Assembly: GCA_020747015.1 (NCBI GenBank)
Contig: JAGTJM010000001.1
Span: forward strand, 1,178,001-1,242,000
From: Pyrenochaeta sp. MPI-SDFR-AT-0127
Lineage: Eukaryota > Ascomycota > Dothideomycetes > Pleosporales > Cucurbitariaceae
Direction of reading: 5' to 3'
DNA length: 64,000 bases
Positions 33,442 to 44,047 of this stretch are shown in pieces. The notes beneath the pieces are model-generated. The model saw only the letters and a list, made by a program, of their open reading frames with translations. It was not told the DNA's origin and searched no databases. Both the position numbers and the translations under genes were made by a program. Position 1 is the first letter of the stretch, and each line of letters begins with the position of its first letter.

Positions 33442-34392
33442 GCTTGGGTTCTGTGTAGACAAGTCAGTTTGTTGGCGGATTGAATGTGCCTGGTTGCGGA
33501 GGTCAAATGCTGGATGGGAGATGTTTAAGGATGCGAAGAGAGCTTGCACCCTCTGGCGCTGAGGAAAGCTTTGGCGTTTGGCTCTATGGTTGAATATCCT
33601 GTCCTAGAATATCACTGAAGTTGAATATATGTGATGAAAAGATGTGAGTTTTACAATGTAAATGTTCAATTACTATTATTTAAAGAAGCACTGTCCACGT
33701 TGTGGCAGACGATCATACAACACTTCTTATTATGACAGCTAGCTGACAACTTCAGCCTGCTGTCTTGTTTATGAGCTTGCGACATTGTGGTTGTAGAAGT
33801 CACCCATGTTTGAATGCAACCTTCAACGTCGATACAACTCAACCTTCAGCTTGGTAACGTGGACCTATATCGAAATTCATTTCTAACTTTGCTGAGATTC
33901 ACACAACGAATGACAAGTTATTTTGGCCTTCAAAATGACGAATTTGTATAATTGTTTCACTATAACACATGAGACGTAACATATTTGCTACGTAGGTATT
34001 GTCGTCGAACGCGTCACTTAGTGATGTGAAAGTAAGGATATCTAGCTGAATCTATATTGTTACGCATAGAGTTCATGAATCATATTTAATAAACTGATAA
34101 TGAGTAATACGTCGTTGGAGGAGGGACGCTCGAGACTATGTATGATTGTTATGACAATTTGGCATGGAGCCTGGATAGTAAACAGAATAAATGACTTTGA
34201 AAATGGCCAGCCCAAAAACACTACATATTCTCGAACTTATTGAACTCAGCATGTTTTTTGTTATAGTATTTTGTCGATAGCCGTACATCGCTCACTCATC
34301 GTTTCCATCTGCCCATTGCACCTACCTTCAATGTGTCTAGCTCTTACGCTTCAATATTTGTTAGGGTGCGAGACTTTCACCTACACCACAAA
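33442..34392. other. Divergent intergenic region, AT-rich
   Basis: About 950 bp between the starts of the two RING-like genes. It is markedly AT-rich from 33.6 to 34.3 kb, with no coding signal. Confidence 0.45.
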
Positions 34393-35163
34393 ATGGCTAT
34401 TCCCATTTCTATCGCTACCCCAAAATCTTCACTCCATGATGATCTTACCCGCCGCATACTACACAACAGTCGTCCTCCAAAACCGCCAACGCCATCGCTA
34501 GCTGATCCGAACCTTCCACGGCTTCCTGTGCCCGATTGCAATCTGGAAACTCCACCAAAGCTCGTCGTGTGGCTCCACAGCCGTATCCAACATACTCTTG
34601 CGTCGACGCTTACGGACGACTCCAAAAAATGCATCATCTGCAGGCGGCCAATGTGTGACTACTGGCATCTTTACCACCAGCAGCTCGATGCCCAGGAGTC
34701 GCAGGATGCGGCAGGACCCCAGCCTCAACAAGATGCACAAGACAGCTCAACTCCTGTTGCGAAACGAACAAGAAGTGCCGCCAAACCACCTCACACTCCC
34801 AAGCTACCCCAACTCCCACTACCCAAAATACCGCATACATGCGACCCAATGTTCCGTACTCGCTGCGAAATACCAATTCGCATCTCACCCGGCTGCGGAC
34901 ATGTGGTTAGGCATGCTTGTCTAGAACGCTGGATCCTCGATGGCTGGAGACAATGCCCTTCTTGTTGGACAGTGTGGTTCCAACTACCAACAGCTAGGAG
35001 GATCACGATGATTGAGAGTTACAATTGGTGGACGACGAGATGTCTACTGGGCCCGGGCGAGGTCGAGGTAACAAGAAGATACATAGGTAGGAGGGACGCT
35101 CTGGGAGCGGAAATCCTACAAAACGGGTCGCTGAATGGGGGAGAGGGTTCAGGGGGTGGGTAA
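34393..35163 (+). CDS. RING-like zinc finger protein with split finger
   Basis: 256 residues from ATG 34393 (the open frame upstream starts only at GTG). The finger starts with KKCIICRRPMCDYW. About 90 residues later it continues with ISPGCGHVVRHACLERWI and QCPSCWTVWF, so the two zinc-binding halves are separated by a long Gln/Pro/Ala-rich insertion. The usual Cys after HVV is an Arg followed by His, so that ligand is shifted or missing. Proline-rich stretches and a Gly-rich end suggest disorder elsewhere. It is divergent from the preceding RING-like gene, with which it shares the finger type but little else. A ubiquitin-ligase role is only an inference. Confidence 0.7.
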   Translation: MAIPISIATPKSSLHDDLTRRILHNSRPPKPPTPSLADPNLPRLPVPDCNLETPPKLVVWLHSRIQHTLASTLTDDSKKCIICRRPMCDYWHLYHQQLDAQESQDAAGPQPQQDAQDSSTPVAKRTRSAAKPPHTPKLPQLPLPKIPHTCDPMFRTRCEIPIRISPGCGHVVRHACLERWILDGWRQCPSCWTVWFQLPTARRITMIESYNWWTTRCLLGPGEVEVTRRYIGRRDALGAEILQNGSLNGGEGSGGG

Positions 35164-35393
35164 ATTAAGTTTGAGATGATAAAAGGTGGAAGAACAAGAG
35201 GGAGGTGAAATCGAGTAAGATGGTTCTGAAAGGAGGTAATGTGCCATTCTTTCGAGGGTGCTGTCGTTGTAGGTTTTTAAAACCACCATGAATTCCAAAA
35301 AGCGTCGTCATTGGGGTATCGAACAATAAGAAAGCAGATGCTCCCTCCCGGTCAATCCCATCTATTCCTGACTACAACCACCGTCTGTCCCCT

Positions 35394-36122
35394 TCAAGTA
35401 GCTCTCTTCTCTTCCGAAACCACAACTGCCACATCCGTAATCTTTCCGCCATTGAATCCATCAATGTCATAGGGACAACAACTCACGGCGCAAATCAGGC
35501 TCTGCAACGCCTCAAATTCTACAAAATCCCCCGGCTTACTGCTCCCCATCGCCTTGAGCGAGTAGTTCGGCGTGTTCTGGAAACAATTGAACGGCTCGGG
35601 GACTTCCAGTATATCTCTCATACCGAATGCCTGCATCGCCTCGAAGACATTCTGTGCACAGCTGCGATGCCCATGCAACCCTTTTTTCTCATACAACGCG
35701 GGGAAGCAAGCCATGTATGTCATGTCGTGGACTTTAACGGTGTCGGCGGTGATGCGAAGGATGGGGCGGTCGGCGCTGGAATAGAGGGCCTCGCCGATCA
35801 TGGGCGTCACGCCGCGGAGGTGGTAGCGCGTGTATGCTGGAGACATTTTCTCCAGCGTGGGTATAGGCTTAGCGGTGGAGGCGTCCTGGGGGCGGGACAC
35901 CCAGGCCATCAAGTCGACCACTTGTTCGCCGTGGAGGTCGACGATGCGGAACCGGGTGCCCTTTGAGACGACAAAGGCATGGCCATGTCCAGCGGGGACG
36001 ATGTGTTTGATCAACTTTCTCCCTGCGCAAAAGCTCTCGGGTGAAGGGATTGCCCTTTCCTCCTCTTCGTCTCTTGAGGCAGCTATTTCATGCTGTGAGG
36101 AGGGTGGTATGCGAAAGCGCAT
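35394..36122 (-). CDS. DUF1989 (urea carboxylase-associated-like) protein
   Basis: 242 residues, ATG 36122. The family signatures are visible: IVPAGHGHAFVVSKGTRFRIVDLHGEQVVDLMAW near the N-terminus (split here by the 20-residue rule: IVPAGHGHAFVVSKG then FRIVDLHGEQVVDLMAW), RITADTVKVHDMTYMACFPALY is replaced by the DMTYMACFPALYEKKG core, then GHRSCAQNVFEAM and FNCFQNTPNYS. In bacteria DUF1989 proteins accompany urea carboxylase/allophanate hydrolase; in fungi they are free-standing. It is probably cytosolic. The neighbour downstream in the same orientation order is an isochorismatase-fold protein, which would fit small amide or nitrogen metabolism, though no substrate can be read. Confidence 0.85.
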   Translation of the reverse strand: MRFRIPPSSQHEIAASRDEEEERAIPSPESFCAGRKLIKHIVPAGHGHAFVVSKGTRFRIVDLHGEQVVDLMAWVSRPQDASTAKPIPTLEKMSPAYTRYHLRGVTPMIGEALYSSADRPILRITADTVKVHDMTYMACFPALYEKKGLHGHRSCAQNVFEAMQAFGMRDILEVPEPFNCFQNTPNYSLKAMGSSKPGDFVEFEALQSLICAVSCCPYDIDGFNGGKITDVAVVVSEEKRAT

Positions 36123-36788
36123 GTTGGGCCCGGCCGTTCACGCAGCTGGAGTGCAATTGGTAGTTATAGGTAGAGCATGTTGTTTCAGGCGAGGCGAAGA
36201 GGAATTGCGGGGACATGGCTGTGTATTGATTGCTGCAGGTCATGCCATGCTGAGGCGCATCGATTACGTTATATTGCAGTGTGTTGATGTTGGTAGTGAG
36301 CAGCCACGCGTGTGGTCCGTGGATGCGGAGAACGTCTCCCCCTGTTTCGCTTGCCCTCGTCTAATCCTGCCACTGACGTCTATCATGTTCCGGATTCAAG
36401 CCATTGGCCAACATTCCTCATGGCTGCAGAGCAAACCGAGAATTACTCCGATGCTTCATAAAGATTTATGCAATGCTGGGGTTCAAAGTGTACAATGTAC
36501 CTGGGATATTCAGGTATGGGACAATCAAGGTTTGGGTATGATCTTTTATTGCTCGATCTGTAATGTGACTTCTATTGTAGCAGATACTCGATCCATCCAT
36601 TAATGTTTGCTGACATACGCGAGTGGCGCTCAGTATGTCCCATCTAGCTTGAGGAGATTGAGATTTTCAACAGATATCTCCGAAGATGAACCTTTCCGAA
36701 GCAAGGTCTGCTCTGCTATCACCCTTATTGTTTTGTTTCTTCCACTCTACTTCGGTTCCAATCTCTTACCCTTCCCATCCTTTGCTAC
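36123..36788. other. Intergenic, promoter of the DUF1989 gene
   Basis: 666 bp upstream of the DUF1989 gene and downstream of the isochorismatase-like gene, both on the minus strand. A plus-strand open frame that crosses it has no recognisable content. Confidence 0.4.
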
Positions 36789-37713
36789 TTAAAGTACGAG
36801 CGTGCCATTGCTTCCAGAGATCAGCTCAATCTCGCTGGGGATGAGAGTACCGTTCTCGACCGCTGCGGCATGATGCCGAGCAAGCATGCCGTAGACGGGC
36901 ATGTAGCGGTCAAGGAATGGGAGAACCTCCTTAGCACCGGGAGTGGCGCGCCAGTCACGCATCAGGTCGCAGACGATGGCAAAGAGCGAGACTAGCTGAA
37001 CGCCAGCCTTCTCCATGCGGGAGTTGGCGGTGTCGCGAACAAGTGCGGTGGTCGTGCCGGAGCCCTCAATGTTAGCGAAGACAGAGTAGCCTTCAGCACG
37101 AAGAGAGAGGGCGAGGAAGGCAGTGCAAACATCGGTCGTGATACCGGCGACAATGATTTGCTGCTTGCCAGTAGCTTTCACGGCGGCTTTGAATTCCGGG
37201 TTATCCCAGGCGCTGGCATCATATGAGCATTTTGCCATTTGATGATTCCGGCAAAGAGAAGAGCGTGACGACTTACTTGACCTCGCCCTGGCGGCGGATG
37301 AGAGGTGCATTGGGATACATCTCGAGCATTTCCTTGGGGAGAGGACCATTGGGACCTTGATCGGCAGACGTGGTCAGGATGACAGGCAAGTCGAAGATCT
37401 TGCCCAGCTCGGCATGAGCCATAATGTTCTCACGGTAGAGCGTCGGGTCCCAGTCACGGGCAACCTGGAACAGACCAACTTGGAGATCGAGGATAAGAAG
37501 CAGCTAGATGGTGGTGGTTAGTCATGTCGACAGGGTGTGATGAGATGGAGTATGATAGTGGCATACAGAGTTGTTCTTGTCGATTCGCTCCCAAGGAACA
37601 GCTATAACATGTTAGAAACTGATACATTCGAATTGGTAAGGGGCCTTACCATCACCGCGAACGGCACTGAAGAGGCTGAAAGCCATCATGGCAATGCTGG
37701 AACTGAACTTCAT
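36789..37713 (-). CDS. Secreted isochorismatase-fold hydrolase (YcaC-like)
   Basis: Four exons: 37650-37713, 37567-37601, 37277-37503 and 36789-37212. The introns are 48, 63 and 64 nt, all GT-AG with CTAAC, CTAAC and ATGAT branch-like sites, giving 249 residues. The fold is marked by LLLILDLQVGLFQVARD (catalytic Asp), LTTSADQGPNGPLPKEML, RRQGEVNAWDNPEF and IIVAGITTDVCTAFLAL with the nucleophilic Cys. The first 20 residues (MKFSSSIAMMAFSLFSAVRG) form a signal peptide encoded by exon 1, so the enzyme should be exported, unlike most YcaC-like proteins. The family includes isochorismatases, nicotinamidases and other amidases; which reaction occurs here is unknown. Confidence 0.88.
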
Positions 37714-39098
37714 CTTGCAGGCTGAGAGGCAAAGCGCTGTCGATTGTCAAGGCTTGTTGTGCTGAAGAAGGTCGAAGTGGTTCGATGCTGGCGTGATAAT
37801 TGTATTCCAGCAACCCGGAGCCATACTTATACTTCACCGGGACCCCATCATCCTCCATCGTTCTCGCTCATGTCCATGTCCAAACTCCGGTCGACTGTAA
37901 GACCGGCCTCATGCCCAGCTATGCCGCCTCTTGGCCCACTATTGCGTTCTCGTGCAACGTTTCCTTCGGCCCTGCTTGGGTTGAGGTGCAGTTGAGATTG
38001 CGCTACATATCAAAACACGCGCCAGAAGAGAGTTAGCCACTGATTGCGTTGCTGTTAAAGAGCTGACTAACTTTCTAGTCACGGTAGCTCCGGCATCATG
38101 GTCTTGGGATTGGTCATTTCGTGCTGCGGGGCCGTCGTGTAACAGATTTCGTCTGTTCGCCTTGCGCTCGAAAATTTCACCGCTCTCATCGATCGTGATG
38201 TCGGATGGTTCATCGCGGTCTGGATATAGCCACGTGCGTTCCCAATGGGGTGTTTGATAGTCAACGGCTATTTGAGCAGTTGCAAAAACGCATTGCCGCT
38301 CAGCCACTTTCCCATGTAGCGCCTCGCTTGCCGCTGTTTAGGCTGCAGGGCTAACGGGTATCCCCAGCTCTGGAGACGCAAGTCAGCAAATCCTATCTTA
38401 TTCATCAGCAATGGTCACCACCACTACTGTCGGTTGGACAAGCATTCCTTGGCCACGAAAGCGGATATTGCACTTGGGTATCGGAGGGGAGCTTGAAGTA
38501 TGTTAGTCAGGGCTTAGAAATTGAGTTTTGCGGATAGCTGTAAAGCGACGCTATCGTGGCGAACCATGGTGGGGTTGCCTAGTGCTAATTGGGTGCTTGA
38601 TAGCACTGGGTCACTTGAGATTATCTGGACTTAAAAGTGCAAGTAAACCGCCGCCTGGAGATGAGTCTGGGGACTCTTGTGTGGAGGCCTGGTCACGGTT
38701 CGGCTTTAAGAAGTGGCGCCGGACAAGCCATCGATGAACTTCCTTCCTGGAGCATTGCTAGTTGAGCTGATAAGGGCGAAATGTGAAGAATTTTTTCCGC
38801 AGGACATATGGTGACCCGAGCAGATAGCATGCTTCACCGTTACGAATGTGGAGCAGGCGTTGGAGGGCGAAGGTGCGTGCCGTCGCGCTGAACTAGCGCG
38901 CCGCACTCTAGTCTACTAACTTTATGAGTAATCAAGAACGGGCACTTCAGAGACAAGCACATGTAGAAAATTTAAGGACCAGAAGAGTTTTCTTCAGATC
39001 ATTTGCGATTATCAGTGTTCGATTCTATCACTGCACTACTATGGCACATGTTCTTGTGCATTGAGCACTATGCGTTATGTCAACACCCCGCCCCCTGC
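37714..39098. other. Intergenic, no supported gene
   Basis: About 1.4 kb containing the promoter of the isochorismatase-like gene. Open frames near 37939-38307 and 38528-38737 lack any recognisable motif. Confidence 0.4.
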
Positions 39099-40481
39099 TC
39101 ACCGGGCCGCAAGACCATTGCCCGCCAAAAAGTCCTGAATGACTTGATATCCGGCAGTAGCATTGTAGTGAAAGGTAAGGCCATGTCCAGCACCGGGCTG
39201 GATGTAAGCTTCAAAGGCAGAAGCCGAGGGGAATGCTACCTTCACGCCCGCAGGAATGTTCGGCGTGGTAGTGTCGGGAACCTGACCGTAGCAATTTCCG
39301 CCACAGAAACCCACATCATATTCACCCGTGATAACAAAGGCCGGGCCCGTAAATGGGCTCGTCCTGGGCGCATTGCCAATGGTAAGAAGCTCTCCAGCTG
39401 TGACGGGTTGCTTAGTCTGCTCGCCGGCAACAGCAATGCCAATGTCATAGTTGCCCGGGTACAAAAAGGCGTACTGCAGAGCAGTAAGATCAGACGACGC
39501 AAAATAACCGGATGGGTAATTTAAAGGAGTAATGGTCTTGTTGTAGCCGCTGATCAGGTCGAGGATCTCAGTGGATGCAACAATGTTCCATACTTCCTGA
39601 GAGGTGAGCTCAGCACCAGCACCGTCGAGAACCTTCTGCAACGCCGGCACGATATCCTGGGAGACAGAATACTGTGTTGCCAATTGACGTAAACCATCAT
39701 TGGAAGCATTGCCGAAACGCAGGGGCTGGTTCAAACGAGCACTGTGTAGATTCCATCCAGCGATAATGTAAGGCAGAAATTGGCCGGATCCAGAGTATCC
39801 GGTAAGAACGACACCGTCGGTGTTGTTTGGGTACAATGCAGACAACCAGTATGATTGAACAGAACCGAAGGAATGGCCGACATGAATGACCTTGTCATAG
39901 GAACAGCCAATCTCTTCAATACCACCATTGCGCAATTTGGTCGTAACGGCGTTGAGAGCTTCTACCTCAGCCTGAGCCTGGATTTCATTGAAAGGATCAC
40001 CGTGCGACGAGTTGCCGATTCCAAGGCGGTCAATGGCAAGTGTGCTATAGCCGTTCTCAAGGGCATTATTAACATAGCTGTAGTTGTAGTTGTTGTATTC
40101 AATATCCCAATATCTGACGATCCGTTAGCAAGTTGTGCATGGATGTAACCTAGATGCAACGTACGTCTTGTCGAACCCAATTCCGTGAGTCAAGACTTGT
40201 ATTACACCACTACTACCACCTTCCGGATGGCAGTATTGAGCAGAGATCTTGTAACTGCCTTGCAGCGTCTGATAGCCTTCGAGGAGCGTTGCCGTGTAAT
40301 TCTTCTGGTACTCGTTTAACCGAGTTGCAAATGCTCCAACATCCAAATTATCTTCGACTGGAACCTCTCGGAATATGCCTTGCCGTGATGAGATGTCGAC
40401 GGGGATGAGGAAATTAGAGCATTGCCTTGCAGTGGCAAAGCCAGCTAGGACTAGAATAGGAAGACTCTTCAGGGGCGTCAT
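39099..40481 (-). CDS. Secreted alpha/beta hydrolase
   Basis: Exons 40165-40481 and 39099-40113; the 51-nt intron (GTACGT, CTAAC, TCAG) joins GFDKT to YWDIEYNNYNY. The product is 443 residues. A signal peptide (MTPLKSLPILVLAGFATA) is followed by a catalytic domain: oxyanion region VLTHGIGFDKTYWD, LAIDRLGIGNS, nucleophile elbow VIHVGHSFGSVQSY, acid in FVITGEYDVGFCGG, and His in QPGAGHGLTFHYN. Several N-glycan sites (NYT, NSS, NAS) agree with secretion. It probably hydrolyses an ester, lipid or lactone outside the cell; the substrate is unknown. Confidence 0.9.
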
Positions 40482-41841
40482 TTTTGATGCTGAGATACTT
40501 CAGATATGTTTCAGTTGAAGTTGAGCATCTGAAGCCTTTTAAGGAAGATTCTTTGCCAGTAGTAAATTTCCTTTTGCTAGTGCTGTCCCTTGTATTCATC
40601 ATATTTGGAAGCATCTGTCAACAAAAGGCATGCGACTAGCTGCAATGTCACGTCCAGGGTCATTTGGAATTGACCTAACTGGCCTGCCCTGCGGCCCGGC
40701 TTGCAGCATTGTTGATCCGTATCTTCCACAGTGCTACTTGGCGGTCAAGTCGTTCGTACTAACGTCGTATAACCAATGGTCATGCGCCAGGTACCTCCAC
40801 CGGCTTACCGTTGTTAGTCCTTCACATACTCATAGGCGGCATAACAATTGTCCATCAAAAATGAGAAATAGGAAAGCCGAGACAATGATATTCCCGGCTG
40901 CTGGAAACGCCGGCTGCTTGGCTAGCACCAATGCACCGGAAGGAAAAGCATTATACGAGGGGATGCGGCTGACTCCAATGTCTGTACTCAAGCGCACACT
41001 AGCTCGGCCTTGAGCTGACCCTACCAATTGTCATTGCATGACGTAGGAACATCGCAATATACCAATCTGGTGTGTGCCAACAACACAATGGCCTAAGAGC
41101 GGAGGTGGTAAGATGTGCCTGAAGTGAACCTTGCTGGCTCGTTGTGTTGTCACCGAGCATCTGATGCTGCGTAATCCGTATATTATTGTTTATTGGAAGC
41201 GCGGTAGCTCCTTGCAGGCGAGATTATCGTTAGAAGCCTTGAAGCCATGTTCATAGTGGAGACTCGGTACATATCGGCGGTACACAAGGGTACAGAGAAC
41301 ATGCATGGTCGGAACCAACATGAGAGCGAGACGACGCTGCGCTGTGACTGGGCACAGCAGTGAAACCACATCGCATCCAGGTATCCCCAGCCACGTATGC
41401 GATTGTTTTGAGATTGCGGACACTTTGGTGGTTCTCCGGTGGTCCATTAGTTCGTTTGATGTGCACGTCATGTTGATGACAATCTTGGGCCTGTTCGCGC
41501 GATTTGGAATAACTCTAGTGCACGGAGGATAGAGGCATCCGCGATACACCATGATGCCTGTAGCTGGAGATCATAATTACAGATGATGACCGTCCGTCAA
41601 CTATACCTGCTTGGTTGCGACATCTAGCTGAAAGAGTGAAAGAGAGGCGTGGCGCGAACACCTAGTGGGGAGTGGGAATAAGGTGGGACGAAGGGCAGAG
41701 TTGTGGAAGTCGGCATCTCCCGATTTGAACTTGGCTAAAAATATCACCTGACGACCTTGCGCGTTGTGCACATCCAAGTCCTCACTTTCGGCATGGCGTT
41801 GTTTGGCAGTATTCACACTCAGCAGCCAATAACAACTGTTT
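40482..41841. other. Intergenic, no supported gene
   Basis: 1.36 kb between the hydrolase start and the 3' end of the first DHCR24-like gene. I see no domain, RNA or repeat. Confidence 0.4.
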
Positions 41842-43347
41842 CTAGGTAGCCTTCTTCTTCAGCATATAATCACCGCCACGAACCGCCTTATATATCCCAT
41901 ACAGACCACTCAAGAAAGCGTTGCTCTTCACAATCCACTTCACCCAACCCTTCAAGTTGTTCCCAAACTCCTCTTTCCTACCTCGATCCTTGACCTTATC
42001 CCAGATTGTTGGCAGAGTGGTGGCGTTGCATGTCTCGCGCAGCTTGTGGTATTTCTGCTCATCGTACACCTGCCACCACTCATCTTCGGTATAGAAGACC
42101 CGTGAGTAAAGCCACTTCAGCCCGCCTAGCTCACGCATTTTCGCCTCAATTTCGCGATTCGCACGGACATATTCGGCTTCATCCGAGGGATACGGCCCCC
42201 AAACGCCTACATTGATGTACTCACCACCGTATACGGTTTGCTCTCCATCGATAGTACTTACGTATGGCTTCGGATGGCCCATGGAGCTTCTGCCATCTTT
42301 CTTTAACGGACACAACCACAATGGGTATATACCAAATTTTTGATCAACATACCCCAAGAAGGAGGCAGTATTGTTCCCCGGAAATGCAATGTCCTGAATG
42401 ATATACCGATCTGTATACCCAGACGCGTGCAGTGCGTGGTACATAATCCTCGTATGCATGAAGTAGTCCAGCAAGAGGCGTGTCAGCCAAGTGAACGGCA
42501 CCATGAAGTGCTTGTAAGCGTACATGCCCATCCAGAACGCGCCACGATCGAACCGAAAAAGATAATCTTCAATGGGTACAAGCTCTTTCGTGATGATGCC
42601 TTTGTTGGCGAGCGACTTAGCATGGATCCAAAACCATTCGTTCCAAGGCTTTGAGAAGCGTCGAATTGGTATACTTGATGCGGTTGCGGTATCAACCAGC
42701 TGGCCTGTCACGATCACTCCAAGGCCCTTGGAGAAGAGAATACCGTCGACGTAATCGTTCTGGTGCCTCGATGTTTGGTATTGCAATTTCCCCATGGCAT
42801 TTTCGTATGAAAAGGTGGGGTGATAGGTGACCTCGACCATCTGTTTCAAGGGAATTAATTGCATCTCAACCAGCGTGAGAACCCCAAGAGTCCCAAAGCT
42901 GCCCCTCAAGCCCTCAAAAAGCTCTTGATTCCTGGTCGACGATGCGGTGGTCAGAGTCCCATCAGCAAGCACGACTTCTGCGCTCAGTATAGTTCTGTCG
43001 AAGAAACCGTACTTGAAGCTACTGCTTTCACCAGCTGTTCCGACGAAGCCTCCTCCCACAGTGATTCCTGGGAACTCCATGACTACAGGGGGGAGAAAGC
43101 CGGCTTTGATGGTCTCGCGAACCAGAGCGTCCATAGGGACGTTGGGCTCGACCAACGCGGTTCTCTTTTCGCGGTCGATAGATATAATGTGATTGAGAGA
43201 GCTGACGTCTACAATGGCATCTCGATCGAAATTGGCATGGCGGGTGCTGTTTGTACTGCCATGGTACACCCGGAATGCGGTTTTGGTCTTATAAAAGCGT
43301 TGAATGCTGGAGCGTAATGACTCTACAGCAGTATTGTGAGCGTCCAT
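41842..43347 (-). CDS. DHCR24-like FAD-binding oxidoreductase, copy A
   Basis: 501 residues, one exon. I start at ATG 43347 because MDAHNTAVESL aligns with the first residues of the paralogue next door; an ATG 22 codons upstream (43413) is also in frame. The FAD-binding PCMH-type domain is clear: FRVYHGSTNSTR, IVDVSSLNHIISID, ALVEPNVPMDALV, PGITVGGGFVGTAGESSS, GSFGTLGVLTLVEMQLI. The C-terminal half (FRFDRGAFWMGMYAYKHF, RELGGLKWLYSRVFYTEDEWW) matches delta-24 sterol reductase-like proteins (DHCR24/DWF1). Those reduce side-chain double bonds of sterols. No N-terminal membrane anchor is seen, so the substrate may differ. Confidence 0.9.
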   Translation of the reverse strand: MDAHNTAVESLRSSIQRFYKTKTAFRVYHGSTNSTRHANFDRDAIVDVSSLNHIISIDREKRTALVEPNVPMDALVRETIKAGFLPPVVMEFPGITVGGGFVGTAGESSSFKYGFFDRTILSAEVVLADGTLTTASSTRNQELFEGLRGSFGTLGVLTLVEMQLIPLKQMVEVTYHPTFSYENAMGKLQYQTSRHQNDYVDGILFSKGLGVIVTGQLVDTATASSIPIRRFSKPWNEWFWIHAKSLANKGIITKELVPIEDYLFRFDRGAFWMGMYAYKHFMVPFTWLTRLLLDYFMHTRIMYHALHASGYTDRYIIQDIAFPGNNTASFLGYVDQKFGIYPLWLCPLKKDGRSSMGHPKPYVSTIDGEQTVYGGEYINVGVWGPYPSDEAEYVRANREIEAKMRELGGLKWLYSRVFYTEDEWWQVYDEQKYHKLRETCNATTLPTIWDKVKDRGRKEEFGNNLKGWVKWIVKSNAFLSGLYGIYKAVRGGDYMLKKKAT

Positions 43348-44047
43348 GGCCACGACTCTGCTTGGAGAAGCCCGAGCCTGAGGTGTGATCAATGGCCTGT
43401 CAGTCGCGCACATTTGGTCGTGGCTTCTACGACTAGCTCGGGGGTGATGGGCGCGGAAACTCCCACGCTAGTGGATGTACTTGTCTTCTGCGCAACCACG
43501 ACTGGGCGACGGTCCTTCTGGCTCCTTCTCTTAATCAAAGCCGCTAGAATTTGCGTTGCTTTTGGTACAATAATCTTCTGCTGTATCCAGCACCCTGTTT
43601 ATTACTGACAAAAGTTCATAGGTGTTGTACGCGAGGACCTATTCAGCCGGGGTACGTCAGCACTCTTAGCGAGTGGATCCTCATCCGGGCTTCCGGCAAC
43701 ACGAGCAGGCACGGTTCGATCAAAGATCTCGTCGCAAACAAACATCGTAGTGGAGAGACGTAGTCTCAATGCTTCATCTGGTCGAATGAGACAACAGTTG
43801 CGACAGAAAAAGGAGAAGCACAATCCCATTAGCTAAGCACAATACGGTGGCTTGCGTCCAGGGCACCTCTTTGTCTGACCGTGAGCGCCGCAGTCAGATA
43901 TCGACCGGAAGGATCGGTAGCTTAGAGTGGAGGAGGCTCAGCCCTGCGCGCTTATGCCAGACATCAACAAGACTACGCCAATATGAGGTTTCCTGCCTCG
44001 TTCCGGTCATCAACATTCCTGACACCCTTCACTACGTTCCAGCCAAC
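43348..44047. promoter_or_regulatory. Shared promoter of the DHCR24-like pair
   Basis: 700 bp between the two divergent start codons. If both genes are regulated together, the elements lie here. I cannot identify a specific binding site with confidence. Confidence 0.45.
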
